Source of the DNA: an uncultured Clostridia bacterium
GTDB taxonomy: Bacteria > Bacillota > Clostridia > Oscillospirales > Acutalibacteraceae
DNA: 64,000 nucleotides
NCBI GenBank assembly: GCA_947630835.1
Contig: CANRIZ010000002.1
Coordinates: 48,308-112,307 of the forward strand
Reading direction: 5' to 3'
The notes beneath the pieces were generated by a model that was not told the origin of the DNA, did no database searches, and saw only the letters and a program-made list of their open reading frames with translations. This document shows, one piece after another, positions 1-7,893 of the stretch. The number at the start of each line of letters is the position of its first letter. Position 1 is the stretch's first letter. Both the position numbers and the translations under genes were made by a program.

Positions 1-682
1 CAAACCTCTCTGCGGAAAAATGCCTGTTTACCCCGGGCGCAATATTATGGACGAGCATCGCCCCTTCGATAAGTATCGTACCCGAACCGCACATAGGGTC
101 GTACAGCGTATGGTACGGGCGAAGGCGCGAAAGACTGCACATTGCGGCGGCAAGAGTTTCCTTAAGCGGCGCGTCGTTTGCAACGGGTCTGTAGCCCCGC
201 TTATGAAGCCCGTTGCCGGTGGTGTCTATCATAAGATGAACCGTATTTTTAATAATCGAAAATTCTATCTGATGTTTAGCGCCCGTTTCCTCAAACCAAT
301 CTATGCCGTAAACGCCCTTTAAACGCTCTACGACCGCCTTTTTTACTATCGACTGGCAATCGCTTACGCTGAACAAATCGGAATTGACGCTGTAGCCCTT
401 TACGGGAAATTCGTCGTACCGAGAAATCCAACGCTCCCAGTTTAAAGCCTTTGTACCCTGAAACAAATCCTCAAAGCTGTGAGCCTCGAACGAGCCGAGG
501 TCGATATAAATTCTCTCGGAATATCTTGAACGGATATTCGCCCTTGCGAGCATACTCTCATCGCCCGAAAAGAACACTCTGCCGTTTTCCGCCGAAACGT
601 TTTGCGCGCCCATATCCTCAAGCTCTCGGCGCACAAGGCTCTCAAGCCCGAAAATACACGGCGCCGCCATATTTATCTGCAT
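1..682 (-). CDS. THUMP-domain 23S rRNA (guanine-N2) methyltransferase, 3' end outside window
   Basis: This gene is absent from the ORF track because its stop lies before base 1. Reading the minus strand from the ATG at 682 gives about 227 codons beginning MQINMAAPCIFGLESLVRRE. It has an N-terminal THUMP-like region, then the sequence DTTGNGLHKRGYRP, then the SAM/catalytic region with PLKETLAAAM and DPMCGSGTILIE. This is the RlmL/YpsC family, which uses S-adenosylmethionine to methylate a guanine N2 in 23S rRNA. A second in-frame ATG lies four codons downstream (MAAPCIFG). The C-terminal half of the methyltransferase domain is not visible, so the exact subfamily is uncertain. The plus-strand ORFs at 20-322 and 451-708 are shadows of this gene. 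Confidence 0.85.
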   Translation of the reverse strand, partial: MQINMAAPCIFGLESLVRRELEDMGAQNVSAENGRVFFSGDESMLARANIRSRYSERIYIDLGSFEAHSFEDLFQGTKALNWERWISRYDEFPVKGYSVNSDLFSVSDCQSIVKKAVVERLKGVYGIDWFEETGAKHQIEFSIIKNTVHLMIDTTGNGLHKRGYRPVANDAPLKETLAAAMCSLSRLRPYHTLYDPMCGSGTILIEGAMLVHNIAPGVNRHFSAERF

Positions 683-747
683 TGCTTTTCCCGCCTTTTA
701 TTTATTGAATATATTATATATGCTTTTTAATCCGAAAGCAACAAAAT

Positions 748-776
748 AAAACGGCAGAAATCGCTTCCTGCCGTTT
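748..776 (-). terminator. Intrinsic terminator after rpmA
   Basis: The inverted repeat AAACGGCAG / CTGCCGTTT has a 9-bp stem and an 11-base loop. On the minus strand it is followed by TATTTTGTT. It lies 19 bases past the rpmA stop. Confidence 0.85.
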
Positions 777-794
777 AGGTTATAGGTTGTAAAA

Positions 795-1079
795 TTACTG
801 CTCTGCGGCGTAAACGCTTACCTTTTTACGGTCCTTGCCCATTCTCTCGAATTTAACCGTACCGTCAATTTTGGCAAAAAGCGTATCGTCCGAACCCTTG
901 CCTACATTCTCACCGGGATGGATATGAGTGCCGCGCTGACGAACAAGTATGTTGCCTGCGAGAACGAACTGACCGTCCGCACGCTTAACGCCAAGACGCT
1001 TTGACTCCGAATCCCTGCCGTTCTTTGTAGAACCCATACCTTTTTTATGAGCGAACAGCTGAATGTTTATTTTAAGCAT
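795..1079 (-). CDS. rpmA: 50S ribosomal protein L27
   Basis: This is bL27, a large-subunit protein near the peptidyl transferase centre. The product starts [20 protein letters not shown] and runs 94 residues. The first residues are the Firmicutes-type extension (NIQLFA before HKKG) that is removed by the Prp protease, whose gene lies directly upstream. The ORF track starts six codons earlier. The ATG at 1079 is preferred because AGAGGTG lies just ahead of it and because the product then matches the family start. The start overlaps the end of prp by 8 bases (ATGCTTAA), which suggests translational coupling. A terminator follows. Confidence 0.97.
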   Translation of the reverse strand: MLKINIQLFAHKKGMGSTKNGRDSESKRLGVKRADGQFVLAGNILVRQRGTHIHPGENVGKGSDDTLFAKIDGTVKFERMGKDRKKVSVYAAEQ

Positions 1080-1398
1080 TGTAAGCACCTCTTTCAAATT
1101 TTATGTACTGCGGATATTCTTTTTGAAGCTCCTCTATATGAAGCATAAAGCCTCTAAGAATATACGCGCTCTTTTCGGCGTCCCCGTCGCAAAGCTTTAA
1201 AAGCATATAGCCGTCGTCCGTTTTAATGTCGGCGGGCAAATCGATAACGTCCGTTATGGTATTTGCCGTCATATATGCCGCAGATGAAACCGAAGCGCAT
1301 ATGATATCGCTCCCCTGCCGGGAATAATCGGAATGACCGCTTATTTCAAAGCCCGTAATCAAAGAATTTTTGCCGAAAATAAATTTTGCCGTTATCAT
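1072..1398 (-). CDS. prp: Ribosomal-processing cysteine protease Prp
   Basis: The 108-residue protein is of the YsxB/Prp family, which cleaves the N-terminal extension of L27 so that the mature protein can enter the ribosome. The catalytic pair expected for the family is visible: His22 in GHSDYSRQG and Cys34 in [10 protein letters not shown]. The gene sits between rplU and rpmA, the standard Firmicutes order, and overlaps rpmA by 8 bases. No strong ribosome binding site is seen before its ATG, which lies 13 bases after the rplU stop, so coupling to rplU translation is likely. Protease and substrate are therefore adjacent in one transcript. Confidence 0.95.
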   Translation of the reverse strand: MITAKFIFGKNSLITGFEISGHSDYSRQGSDIICASVSSAAYMTANTITDVIDLPADIKTDDGYMLLKLCDGDAEKSAYILRGFMLHIEELQKEYPQYIKFERGAYNA

Positions 1399-1411
1399 TT
1401 AAATTTGCCGA

Positions 1412-1723
1412 TTAAGCGTTAATTGCGGAAATCTCAACCTTTGTGTACGGCTGACGATGACCTTTTTTGCGCTTTTCGTTCTTCTTGCACTTGTAAGTAA
1501 ATACGGTGATTTTCTTACCCTTGCCTGTTTTAAGCGCCTTGCCCGATACGGTTGCGCCCTCCACATAAGGAGCGCCGACCTTGATACCGTCGTCCGCGCC
1601 TACCGCAAGAACCTTATCGAAGGTTACCTCGGCATTGTCCTCGGCGTCAAGCTTTTCAACATAGATAACGTCGCCGTTTTCTACCTTGTACTGCTTACCG
1701 CCCGTTACGATGATTGCGTACAT
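1412..1723 (-). CDS. rplU: 50S ribosomal protein L21
   Basis: This is bL21, 103 residues, starting [19 protein letters not shown] and containing the family C-terminal block [20 protein letters not shown]. It is the first gene of rplU-prp-rpmA. AGGTAGG lies just before the ATG. The 5' leader, about 88 bases from the predicted transcription start, can fold into hairpins and probably carries the autoregulatory L21 leader. The plus-strand ORF at 1457-1780 is a shadow. Confidence 0.97.
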   Translation of the reverse strand: MYAIIVTGGKQYKVENGDVIYVEKLDAEDNAEVTFDKVLAVGADDGIKVGAPYVEGATVSGKALKTGKGKKITVFTYKCKKNEKRKKGHRQPYTKVEISAINA

Positions 1724-1811
1724 TTTTTTACCTACCTTAATACAGACTCGCTATCGAGGGCGGAATTAACGCTTAAATAGTATAAAACATACTGCCCCCT
1801 AATATGCGGCA
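1724..1811 (-). promoter_or_regulatory. Candidate L21 leader RNA
   Basis: Between the predicted start of transcription and rplU, the minus-strand RNA contains AGTAT-GTTTT-ATACT and CTCG-ATAG-CGAG (1747-1758). Folded leaders ahead of rplU are known in Firmicutes and are thought to bind L21. That this one is a member is inference from position and hairpins; no covariance model was run. Confidence 0.5.
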
Positions 1812-1817
1812 AATGGT

Positions 1818-1846
1818 ATTTTATCAAAAAAGTCAATGCTTGTCAA
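1818..1846 (-). promoter_or_regulatory. Sigma-A promoter for rplU-prp-rpmA
   Basis: TTGACA (1841-1846), a 17-base spacer and TAAAAT (1818-1823) on the minus strand form a near-consensus vegetative promoter. Confidence 0.85.
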
Positions 1847-1851
1847 GTGCT

Positions 1852-2520
1852 TTATACAAACACATACATAAATATTGAAAAGAAATGGAAAACCGAACCC
1901 GCAAGCACAAAGAAGTGGAACACCGAGTGGAAATAGGCGTTCTTTTTGCCCAAGCCGTAAATTATTGCGCCCAGGGTATAGGCTATTCCGCCTGCGACGA
2001 GCAGCCAGAAGCCTATTCTGTTGAAATGAAACCAAAGCGTTTTTATGCACACTATTACCATCCAGCCCATTGCAAGGTAAAGCACCATTTGCAGCGCCTT
2101 TGTCTGATTGAACAGCGTCATCGTAAGGGCTATTGCAACGGCGGAGGTTATCCAGGCTATTAAAAGCAAAACCGTGCTTGTAGTGGGGCTTACGGGTCTT
2201 ATGATAAGCCAGGCATACGGGGTAAACGTACCGGCTATCATGGGGAAAATCATAGAATGATCCACCATTCTCATAGCCTTTTTGCCGTTATTTGGCCGCA
2301 GGGCGTGATAAACCGAGGAACAGGCGTACATACCTGTCATTGTAATTGAATAAATGAAGCCCAACAGCGCATAATCCCACCGCCTGAGCAAATACGCTTT
2401 TATAAGGCACAGTATAAGCGCGACTATCGAAAGCCCGCCGCCGACCATATGGGAAATGGAATTTAACCAATCTTGTTTTCGTGTATATTCCGCGAGTTTG
2501 ATTTTATCAAGATATGCCAT
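1852..2520 (-). CDS. Hemolysin III family membrane protein (PAQR-like)
   Basis: The 222-residue polytopic membrane protein has about seven hydrophobic segments. It carries the hallmark motifs of the TrhA/YqfA/hemolysin III family: SSVYHAL, VDHSMIFPMIAGTFTPY and HSVFHFFVLAGSVFHF. The conserved Ser, Asp and His residues are the expected metal-binding set of the wider PAQR/CREST superfamily. In bacteria the family is linked to membrane lipid homeostasis, and lysis of red cells is not its established main role. CGGAGGCGAG precedes the ATG. It appears to be a single-gene unit transcribed toward the rplU promoter. Confidence 0.9.
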   Translation of the reverse strand: MAYLDKIKLAEYTRKQDWLNSISHMVGGGLSIVALILCLIKAYLLRRWDYALLGFIYSITMTGMYACSSVYHALRPNNGKKAMRMVDHSMIFPMIAGTFTPYAWLIIRPVSPTTSTVLLLIAWITSAVAIALTMTLFNQTKALQMVLYLAMGWMVIVCIKTLWFHFNRIGFWLLVAGGIAYTLGAIIYGLGKKNAYFHSVFHFFVLAGSVFHFFSIFMYVFV

Positions 2521-2560
2521 TATATCTCGCCTCCGTTATTAATAATGCTTTCATACATTA

Positions 2561-2589
2561 ATAATATTACTTTTCATGGCGAATTTCAA
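2561..2589 (-). promoter_or_regulatory. Promoter for the hemolysin III family gene
   Basis: Minus strand TTGAAA (2584-2589), 17-base spacer, TATTAT (2561-2566), 40 bases before the ATG. Confidence 0.65.
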
Positions 2590-2615
2590 CCTACTTTTGT
2601 TGCTTTTTTGAAAAT

Positions 2616-2630
2616 GCAACCAATAGTTGC
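2616..2630 (-). terminator. Weak terminator-like hairpin after the phosphoesterase gene
   Basis: GCAAC-TATTG-GTTGC followed by ATTTTC on the minus strand, 12 bases past the stop codon. The stem is only 5 bp. Confidence 0.35.
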
Positions 2631-2642
2631 AAAAGTTAATAG

Positions 2643-4058
2643 TTAATTTCTGTCTATTAATAGATAATTATTATCTATTTTGCCTCCGCTCAAAATTTCC
2701 CAAATAAGATTTTCAAATTCGGCGCTCAAAAATACGGCCTTTTCGCTCTTGATTTTTAAAGCCCTTACAAGCCTTTCGGGTATTTTTGAAAAACTTGTAA
2801 GCACATTGTAATACGCGCTCCCCTCGGGACGCTTTGTAAGCGCTCCGTCAAGCAGGGACAGGAAGCAGTCGTTTACAATATCTATTATTTTCTTGTCTTT
2901 AAGCTGCTTTAAATCCGATTTTTCAAAGGGGTTGTTAAAGGAACACAAATTTATAAATTCCCCGAACGACGCCACGCTTGTCCTTGTGACAAACTCGCCG
3001 ACCGCATTTAACACCGGTCTAAGTTTTTCCGCCGTTTCCCGCTTTACGCCAAGCTCGGCAAGGGTTTTTATATATTCCTCTTTTTGACCTCTTTTTGCAA
3101 GCGACAGAGTTCTTGTTATTATATTTGTCGCATGGTTTTTTAAAAAGTTTTCGTTATAAAGCGTTTCGTTATATTTAAATTCTTTTATATGCTCGGTTTT
3201 TATCTCAATTTTATCGTCGGTTATGCTGAGGTTAACCATAGGCGCAGGATAGCCGACGAGCGAACCGACGTTTATCTCATAAAGCACGTTTCCGTTTTCG
3301 GAGGTATAGCTGTCAATCCTCTGCATATGGCTGTGACCTACGAAAACCAATCTCATCCCCGCCTCGCAGAATTTTTCTATATACTCCTCATGCTTTCCGC
3401 AGCAGAGTCCGTGTCCCGAAAGCAGGGGCGAAATGTGCTGATAAAGCAGATGGTGCTCCATACCGATAACGAGCTTGCCTTTTTCTCTCTCCTGCTTTAT
3501 TTGGTTTATTATCCATTCAAGGTGGTCCGGAGTAAAGCCGGAAGCTCCCTCGCCGTCCTGGTCGTCAATAAGCGACAAAAGCACAACGTCGTTGGGAAAT
3601 TCGATTTTATACGACGACGTTCCAAGATGGGTTATAAACTCCGCCTTTGCCTCGCCCGGTCCGAAATCGTAATACATTTGCCGAAGCTCGGTATGCTTGA
3701 CGGTTTCCACATCGTGAAAAACCTCGTCGCCCGAATACCGTCTTGCGTTTTGGTCACAGCACCAATCGTGAGTCGCAAGGGTGACGTAAACCGGCTTTTT
3801 CTGTTTGAATTTATACAGCTTTTCGAGCATTTCCTCATGGCTTGCCCTCTCGCCGTCGTCGCTGACGTCGCCGACTATCATTAAAGCGTCGGTGTCGCTT
3901 TGCGATATGATTTTGAGCGCCGCGTCGATTATTGCGCCGGTTTCGGCAAGGCATTTTTGGTCGGTGGCGCTTCTTCTCTCGTATGCGCTTCCGCTTATGC
4001 CGAGAGTTTTTGAATAATGATGTGTGTCCGCAATAAACGTCAATTTGGTTTTTCCCAT
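2643..4058 (-). CDS. Calcineurin-like metallophosphoesterase with long C-terminal region
   Basis: The 471-residue protein is predicted cytosolic (no signal peptide). Metallophosphoesterase motifs appear in order: FIADTHHYS near residue 8, IVGDVSDDG near 60, VIGMEHHLLYQH near 200 and FVGHSHMQRID near 240. The usual GNHD/E motif is replaced by LATHDW near 95, so the conserved Asn is Thr. Residues from about 300 onward are not recognised and look helical. It is the last gene of the deaminase-PNP-mtnA cluster (19 bases after mtnA), so a nucleotide or sugar phosphate from that pathway is a possible substrate. That role is inference only. Confidence 0.8.
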   Translation of the reverse strand: MGKTKLTFIADTHHYSKTLGISGSAYERRSATDQKCLAETGAIIDAALKIISQSDTDALMIVGDVSDDGERASHEEMLEKLYKFKQKKPVYVTLATHDWCCDQNARRYSGDEVFHDVETVKHTELRQMYYDFGPGEAKAEFITHLGTSSYKIEFPNDVVLLSLIDDQDGEGASGFTPDHLEWIINQIKQEREKGKLVIGMEHHLLYQHISPLLSGHGLCCGKHEEYIEKFCEAGMRLVFVGHSHMQRIDSYTSENGNVLYEINVGSLVGYPAPMVNLSITDDKIEIKTEHIKEFKYNETLYNENFLKNHATNIITRTLSLAKRGQKEEYIKTLAELGVKRETAEKLRPVLNAVGEFVTRTSVASFGEFINLCSFNNPFEKSDLKQLKDKKIIDIVNDCFLSLLDGALTKRPEGSAYYNVLTSFSKIPERLVRALKIKSEKAVFLSAEFENLIWEILSGGKIDNNYLLIDRN

Positions 4059-4077
4059 AAAATCAGCTCTGTTTCCG

Positions 4078-5121
4078 TTAAAACAAATTTTTAATATCCT
4101 CGGGCTTAAAAACGCCCTTTTCCGTTACAAAACAGGTTATAAGCGAAGCGTCCGTTATATCGAACGCAGGATTTAGCGCGCCGACAGCTTCGGGCGTCAT
4201 TCTTTCGGCGTACCACATTTCGGATACCTCGCGCTCGTCCCGCATTTCAATGGCAATGTCATCGCCGGTCAAAGCGCTTTTGTTAAAGGTTGAAAGCGGA
4301 GCGCAGACGTAAAAAGGTATGCCGTAATATTTTGCGAGCGCCGCAACTCCCGAAGTGCCGATTTTATTTGCGGTATCGCCGTTTAACGCTATCGAATCCG
4401 CTCCGACGCTTACGGCGTCAACAAGCCCGTTTTTCATAACGTAGGAAGCCATATTGTCGCAAATTACCGTTACGTCTATTCCCGCCTGCGAAAGCTCAAA
4501 TGCAGTAAGCCTTGCCCCCTGAAGCAGAGGACGCGTTTCGTCGGCGTAAACCTTTATTTCCTTTCCTTGTTCTTTCAGCACATAAACGGGCGCAAGCGCA
4601 GTTCCGTATTTAACGCAGGCAAGTCTGCCCGCATTGCAATGGGTTAAAACGGCCTTGCAATCCCTTAAAAGCCGAGCGCCGTAATTGCCTATGCTTTTAC
4701 AGCGGAGTATATCGTCGCTATGTATCGATAAAGCCTTATCCTGCAAGGCTTTCTTAATTATGTCAAGGGCTTCGCCTTTACACAAGAAAAGCGTATTTTT
4801 CATCTCATTTACCGCCCAGGAAAGGTTTACGGCGGTAGGTCTTGAAGAAATTAAATACTCGCAGTTAGAGTTAAATTCTTTTATGAAATCCTCTTTTGTC
4901 CGTGCCCCGCTGTTATTGGCAAGCACGGACAGCGCTATTGCCGCAGAAACGCCTATGCCGGGCGCTCCCCTGAGTTTAAGGAGTTTAATAGCGTCGTATA
5001 TCTCTTCCCTTGTTTTCAGCGAAAGCTGAACGTATTTATTGGGAAGCTCGGTTTGGTCAACAATAACCAGAGCGTTATTCGCGGTATCATAGCTTACGGT
5101 TTCGCCCTTCATATCGAACAT
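4078..5121 (-). CDS. mtnA: S-methyl-5-thioribose-1-phosphate isomerase
   Basis: MtnA converts 5-methylthioribose-1-phosphate to the ribulose form in methionine salvage. It is related to eIF2B subunits. The family signatures are clear: LKLRGAPGIGVSAA near the N terminus, SSRPTAVNLSWAV, THCNAGRLACVKYGTALAP (putative catalytic Cys), ETRPLLQGARLTA, VSVGADSIALNGDTANKIGT (putative catalytic Asp) and PAFDITDASLITCFVTEKG. The ORF track uses a TTG at 5151 inside the PNP gene. The ATG at 5121, four bases after the PNP stop, is preferred, giving 347 residues. Known relatives also act on 5-deoxyribose-1-phosphate, so the substrate could be methylthio- or deoxyribose phosphate. Confidence 0.93.
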   Translation of the reverse strand: MFDMKGETVSYDTANNALVIVDQTELPNKYVQLSLKTREEIYDAIKLLKLRGAPGIGVSAAIALSVLANNSGARTKEDFIKEFNSNCEYLISSRPTAVNLSWAVNEMKNTLFLCKGEALDIIKKALQDKALSIHSDDILRCKSIGNYGARLLRDCKAVLTHCNAGRLACVKYGTALAPVYVLKEQGKEIKVYADETRPLLQGARLTAFELSQAGIDVTVICDNMASYVMKNGLVDAVSVGADSIALNGDTANKIGTSGVAALAKYYGIPFYVCAPLSTFNKSALTGDDIAIEMRDEREVSEMWYAERMTPEAVGALNPAFDITDASLITCFVTEKGVFKPEDIKNLF

Positions 5122-5125
5122 AAAA

Positions 5126-5926
5126 TCACATTTCCCCGACTGTTTTTTCAATTAGCCTTTGAAGCTCCCTGCCCTTCCTTGCGCCGGTTTCAAGCACTTC
5201 CTCCTCGGTGAGAGGCTGTTTCAGTATTCCAGCCGCCATATTCGTTATAAGCGAAAAGGCAAGCACCCTCATTTTACAATGGTTTGCCGCAATTACCTCG
5301 GGTACGGTTGACATTCCCACGGCGTCCGCTCCGAGCAGTCGAAACGCCCTGATTTCCGCCGGCGTTTCATACGAAGGCCCCGTACAGCCTAAGTAAACGC
5401 CCTTTTTAATATCCGTTTTGAGCTCCGAAGCGCATTTTTCGGCAATTTCCCTCAATTCGGGATTGTAGGCAAAGCTCATATCGGGGAACCTGACGCCGAA
5501 TCTTTCGTCGTTTTTCCCTATAAGCGCATTAGTGCCCATAAAGTTTATATGGTCGGTAATCAGCATAATATCGCCTACCGAAAATTGAGTGTTTATTCCG
5601 CCGGCGGCATTGGTAACTATAAGATTTTTTGCGCCGAGCATAAAAAGCGTTCTTACGCCCGCAACAACCTGTTCCATGGAATAGCCCTCGTAAAAATGGA
5701 ACCTCCCCTGCATACAGGCTACCTTTTTGCCCGAAAGCTCGCCGAAAACGAACCTGCCCATATGACCGGGAGCTGTCGAAACGGGAAATCCCTCAAGCTC
5801 GCCGTAATCAATATAAATCGGGTTTTTAACGGCGTCGGCAAGCCCGCCGAGCCCGGAGCCGAGTATAATTGCCGTTTCCGGAGTGAAATCAATTTTTGCC
5901 TTGATATATTCGACCGTATTTTCCAT
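5126..5926 (-). CDS. Purine nucleoside phosphorylase (PNP-I/MTAP family)
   Basis: The 266-residue protein is of the trimeric PNP/MTAP family, which splits purine nucleosides with phosphate into base and (deoxy)ribose-1-phosphate. Motifs: ILGSGLGGLAD, APGHMGRFVFG, MQGRFHFYEGYS, TNAAGGIN, GPSYETPAEIRAF, GADAVGMSTVPEVIAANH and FSLITNMAAG. The Asn in SLITNMAAG fits enzymes that accept 6-oxopurines. The gene is joined to the deaminase by a TAATG stop/start overlap and sits four bases ahead of mtnA. A likely job here is phosphorolysis of the inosine-type product of the deaminase, delivering the sugar phosphate to MtnA. General purine salvage remains possible. Confidence 0.93.
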   Translation of the reverse strand: MENTVEYIKAKIDFTPETAIILGSGLGGLADAVKNPIYIDYGELEGFPVSTAPGHMGRFVFGELSGKKVACMQGRFHFYEGYSMEQVVAGVRTLFMLGAKNLIVTNAAGGINTQFSVGDIMLITDHINFMGTNALIGKNDERFGVRFPDMSFAYNPELREIAEKCASELKTDIKKGVYLGCTGPSYETPAEIRAFRLLGADAVGMSTVPEVIAANHCKMRVLAFSLITNMAAGILKQPLTEEEVLETGARKGRELQRLIEKTVGEM

Positions 5927-7218
5927 TACGCATTAAGCTCCTTTACAATATCGTTCACCGTTTTATTGCACAGACTGCCTATTTTTTCAACGTCAACGGT
6001 CATAAATTCGCCGTTTTCGTAAAGCGTTCTGCCGTCAACCATAGTAAGGATTACGTCGGATTTTTCGGCGGAATAGACTATATTGTTGATAACGTTGTAA
6101 TCGGGATACATATTGGGCGAGTCAAGCGAAATTACGGCAAGGTCAGCCTTATAGCCCTCTTTTATAACTCCGCAGTCATATCTGCCCTGCGCTGCCGCAC
6201 CGTTAACAGTTGCCATTTTAAGCACGTCCTTGGGGCTTACGATATCCGCCCTGCGGTAAATTCCCTTGGGCAATATCGCCGCAAGGTACATTTCCCTGAG
6301 CATATCCAAGCCGTTGTTGCTTGAAGCGGAGTCCGTCCCCAGGGCAAGATTTATACCGCTGTTTAAAATTTTAAAGCTGTCCAAAACGCCGCTTCCGAGC
6401 TTTAAATTACTTGCCGGACAGGTGACTATGCTTGCGTTTTTTTCTTTGAGCAATTCAATATCTTCGTCCTCAATCCAAACGCAGTGGGCAAAAAGGCATT
6501 TGGAATCGAGGATTTTACTGTCGTAAAAAAGCCTTGCGGGGGTTTTGCCGTATTTCTTTTTACAGTTTTCGTGTTCCGATTTTGTCTCGGACATATGGAT
6601 ATGGGTTATAAAATCCCTTGTACGGGTATATTCGCCGAACTGTTCAATCATGGAAAGAGTGTTTGTATATTCGGCGTGGAGGGAAAAATCGATTTTAATT
6701 CTTCCGTTTTGAGTATTATGATATTTTTCTGCGGCGTCAATAGCCTCCGCAACCCTGTCGTCCTTCATAAAATCGACGTCGGAAAAGGAGGTTACGGAAC
6801 GGCAGAAATTTGTTTTCATTCCGCTTTCCGAGGCGGCTTTGATAACGCCGTCGGCAAAAAAATACATATCGGAATAAGAAGTTGTGCCGCTTCTTAACAT
6901 CTCCGCGGCAGAGAGCATTGTACCGTAATATGCCCTTTCGCAGTTTAATCTGTCCTCAAAAGGGAAAACCCTTTCGTTTAGCCAGCGGTCAAGCGGCAGA
7001 TTTTCGGCGTAGCCACGCAGCAAGGTCATGGGCGAATGGGTGTGAGCGTTAACAAGCCCCGGTATAAGAACCTTATTTTTGCCGTCGTATACTCTGCCGT
7101 AATCGCCCTCGGGCTTTTCCCTGCCTACATAGCAAATCTTATCGCCCTTAACGCCGACATACATATTTTTTCGGTATTCAAAATTTTCGTCAACAATTCC
7201 TATTTTTTGAAATAACAT
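5926..7218 (-). CDS. MTA/SAH/5'-deoxyadenosine deaminase-type amidohydrolase
   Basis: The 430-residue amidohydrolase is of the MtaD/SsnA/DadD branch. Metal ligands and family motifs are present: PGLVNAHTHSPM near residue 60, the HIHMSETKSEH block, LFAHCVWIEDEDI and LALGTDSASSNNGLDML. The last two supply the remaining His and the catalytic Asp. Family members deaminate methylthioadenosine, S-adenosylhomocysteine, adenosine or 5'-deoxyadenosine to the inosine form. GGGAGG precedes the ATG. It is the first gene of deaminase-PNP-mtnA-phosphoesterase, which favours MTA or 5'-deoxyadenosine as substrate. Choosing between them is not possible from sequence alone. Confidence 0.88.
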   Translation of the reverse strand: MLFQKIGIVDENFEYRKNMYVGVKGDKICYVGREKPEGDYGRVYDGKNKVLIPGLVNAHTHSPMTLLRGYAENLPLDRWLNERVFPFEDRLNCERAYYGTMLSAAEMLRSGTTSYSDMYFFADGVIKAASESGMKTNFCRSVTSFSDVDFMKDDRVAEAIDAAEKYHNTQNGRIKIDFSLHAEYTNTLSMIEQFGEYTRTRDFITHIHMSETKSEHENCKKKYGKTPARLFYDSKILDSKCLFAHCVWIEDEDIELLKEKNASIVTCPASNLKLGSGVLDSFKILNSGINLALGTDSASSNNGLDMLREMYLAAILPKGIYRRADIVSPKDVLKMATVNGAAAQGRYDCGVIKEGYKADLAVISLDSPNMYPDYNVINNIVYSAEKSDVILTMVDGRTLYENGEFMTVDVEKIGSLCNKTVNDIVKELNA

Positions 7219-7237
7219 TTTTCCTCCCGATTAAAAA

Positions 7238-7259
7238 CGGCAGAATAAAACATCTGCCG
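7238..7259 (-). terminator. Intrinsic terminator after the cyclophilin gene
   Basis: Minus strand CGGCAGA / TCTGCCG with an 8-base loop, followed by TTTTTAA. It separates the cyclophilin gene from the deaminase operon. Confidence 0.8.
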
Positions 7260-7272
7260 CGTCAATTTAAAA

Positions 7273-7872
7273 TTATACCGTTTCTATTGTAATTTCCTCA
7301 ATCACAACGTCGTTTATGGGCTTGTTTTGGAAAAAATCCACCTTGACACCGGCAATTTTATCCACGGTATCCATACCCTCGATTACCTGACCGAAGACGG
7401 TATGGTGATAATCGAGCCACGGCGTTCCTCCGAGCTTCTCGTAATTCTCGATACAGCTTGTGGGATAAGAGGCTTCGTCCGCGCTTCTGAGCTGATCAAG
7501 CATATCGTCGGAAACCTCCTTTGCCTGGACTATAAAGAACTGACTGCCGTTTGTTCCCGGACCGGCGTTCGCCATGGAAAGAGCGCCCCTGATATTGTGA
7601 AGCTCGGGACTGAACTCATCCTCAAACGGCGCGCCCCAAATGCTTTCGCCGCCCATACCCGAGCCTGTCGGGTCGCCGCCCTGAATCATAAAATCGTTAA
7701 TTACCCTATGGAATATAAGCCCGTTATAATATCCGTTTTGGGCGTGGGTTATGAAATTCTCGACCGCCTTGGGAGCTGCTTCGGGGAAAAACTTAATTTT
7801 AATATCCCCCATATTTGTTTTCATAACGGCTATCTTTTCGCCTACAGAGGCGTTTGCAAGCTGATTAATCAT
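7273..7872 (-). CDS. Peptidyl-prolyl cis-trans isomerase, cyclophilin type
   Basis: The 199-residue protein is cytoplasmic (no signal peptide or lipobox). Cyclophilin motifs are [20 protein letters not shown] (catalytic Arg in FHRV), then [19 protein letters not shown] and [12 protein letters not shown]. An insert of roughly 30 residues lies between the SQFFI strand and HTVFG, longer than in minimal cyclophilins. It catalyses proline isomerisation during protein folding. AGGAG precedes the ATG. It follows the ABC permease by 21 bases and may share its transcript. A terminator lies downstream. Confidence 0.94.
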   Translation of the reverse strand: MINQLANASVGEKIAVMKTNMGDIKIKFFPEAAPKAVENFITHAQNGYYNGLIFHRVINDFMIQGGDPTGSGMGGESIWGAPFEDEFSPELHNIRGALSMANAGPGTNGSQFFIVQAKEVSDDMLDQLRSADEASYPTSCIENYEKLGGTPWLDYHHTVFGQVIEGMDTVDKIAGVKVDFFQNKPINDVVIEEITIETV

Positions 7873-7893
7873 CTTTTTTCTTCTCCTGTCTAA

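Noticed and set aside
451-708. 85-residue plus-strand ORF near the left edge
   Set aside because: It overlaps the partial RlmL-type gene on the other strand, which has clear family motifs but is missing from the ORF track because its stop is outside the window.
3189-3884. 231-residue plus-strand ORF over the metallophosphoesterase gene
   Set aside because: It is antisense to a gene with clear motifs, has no family features and no ribosome binding site. It is a shadow of the real frame.
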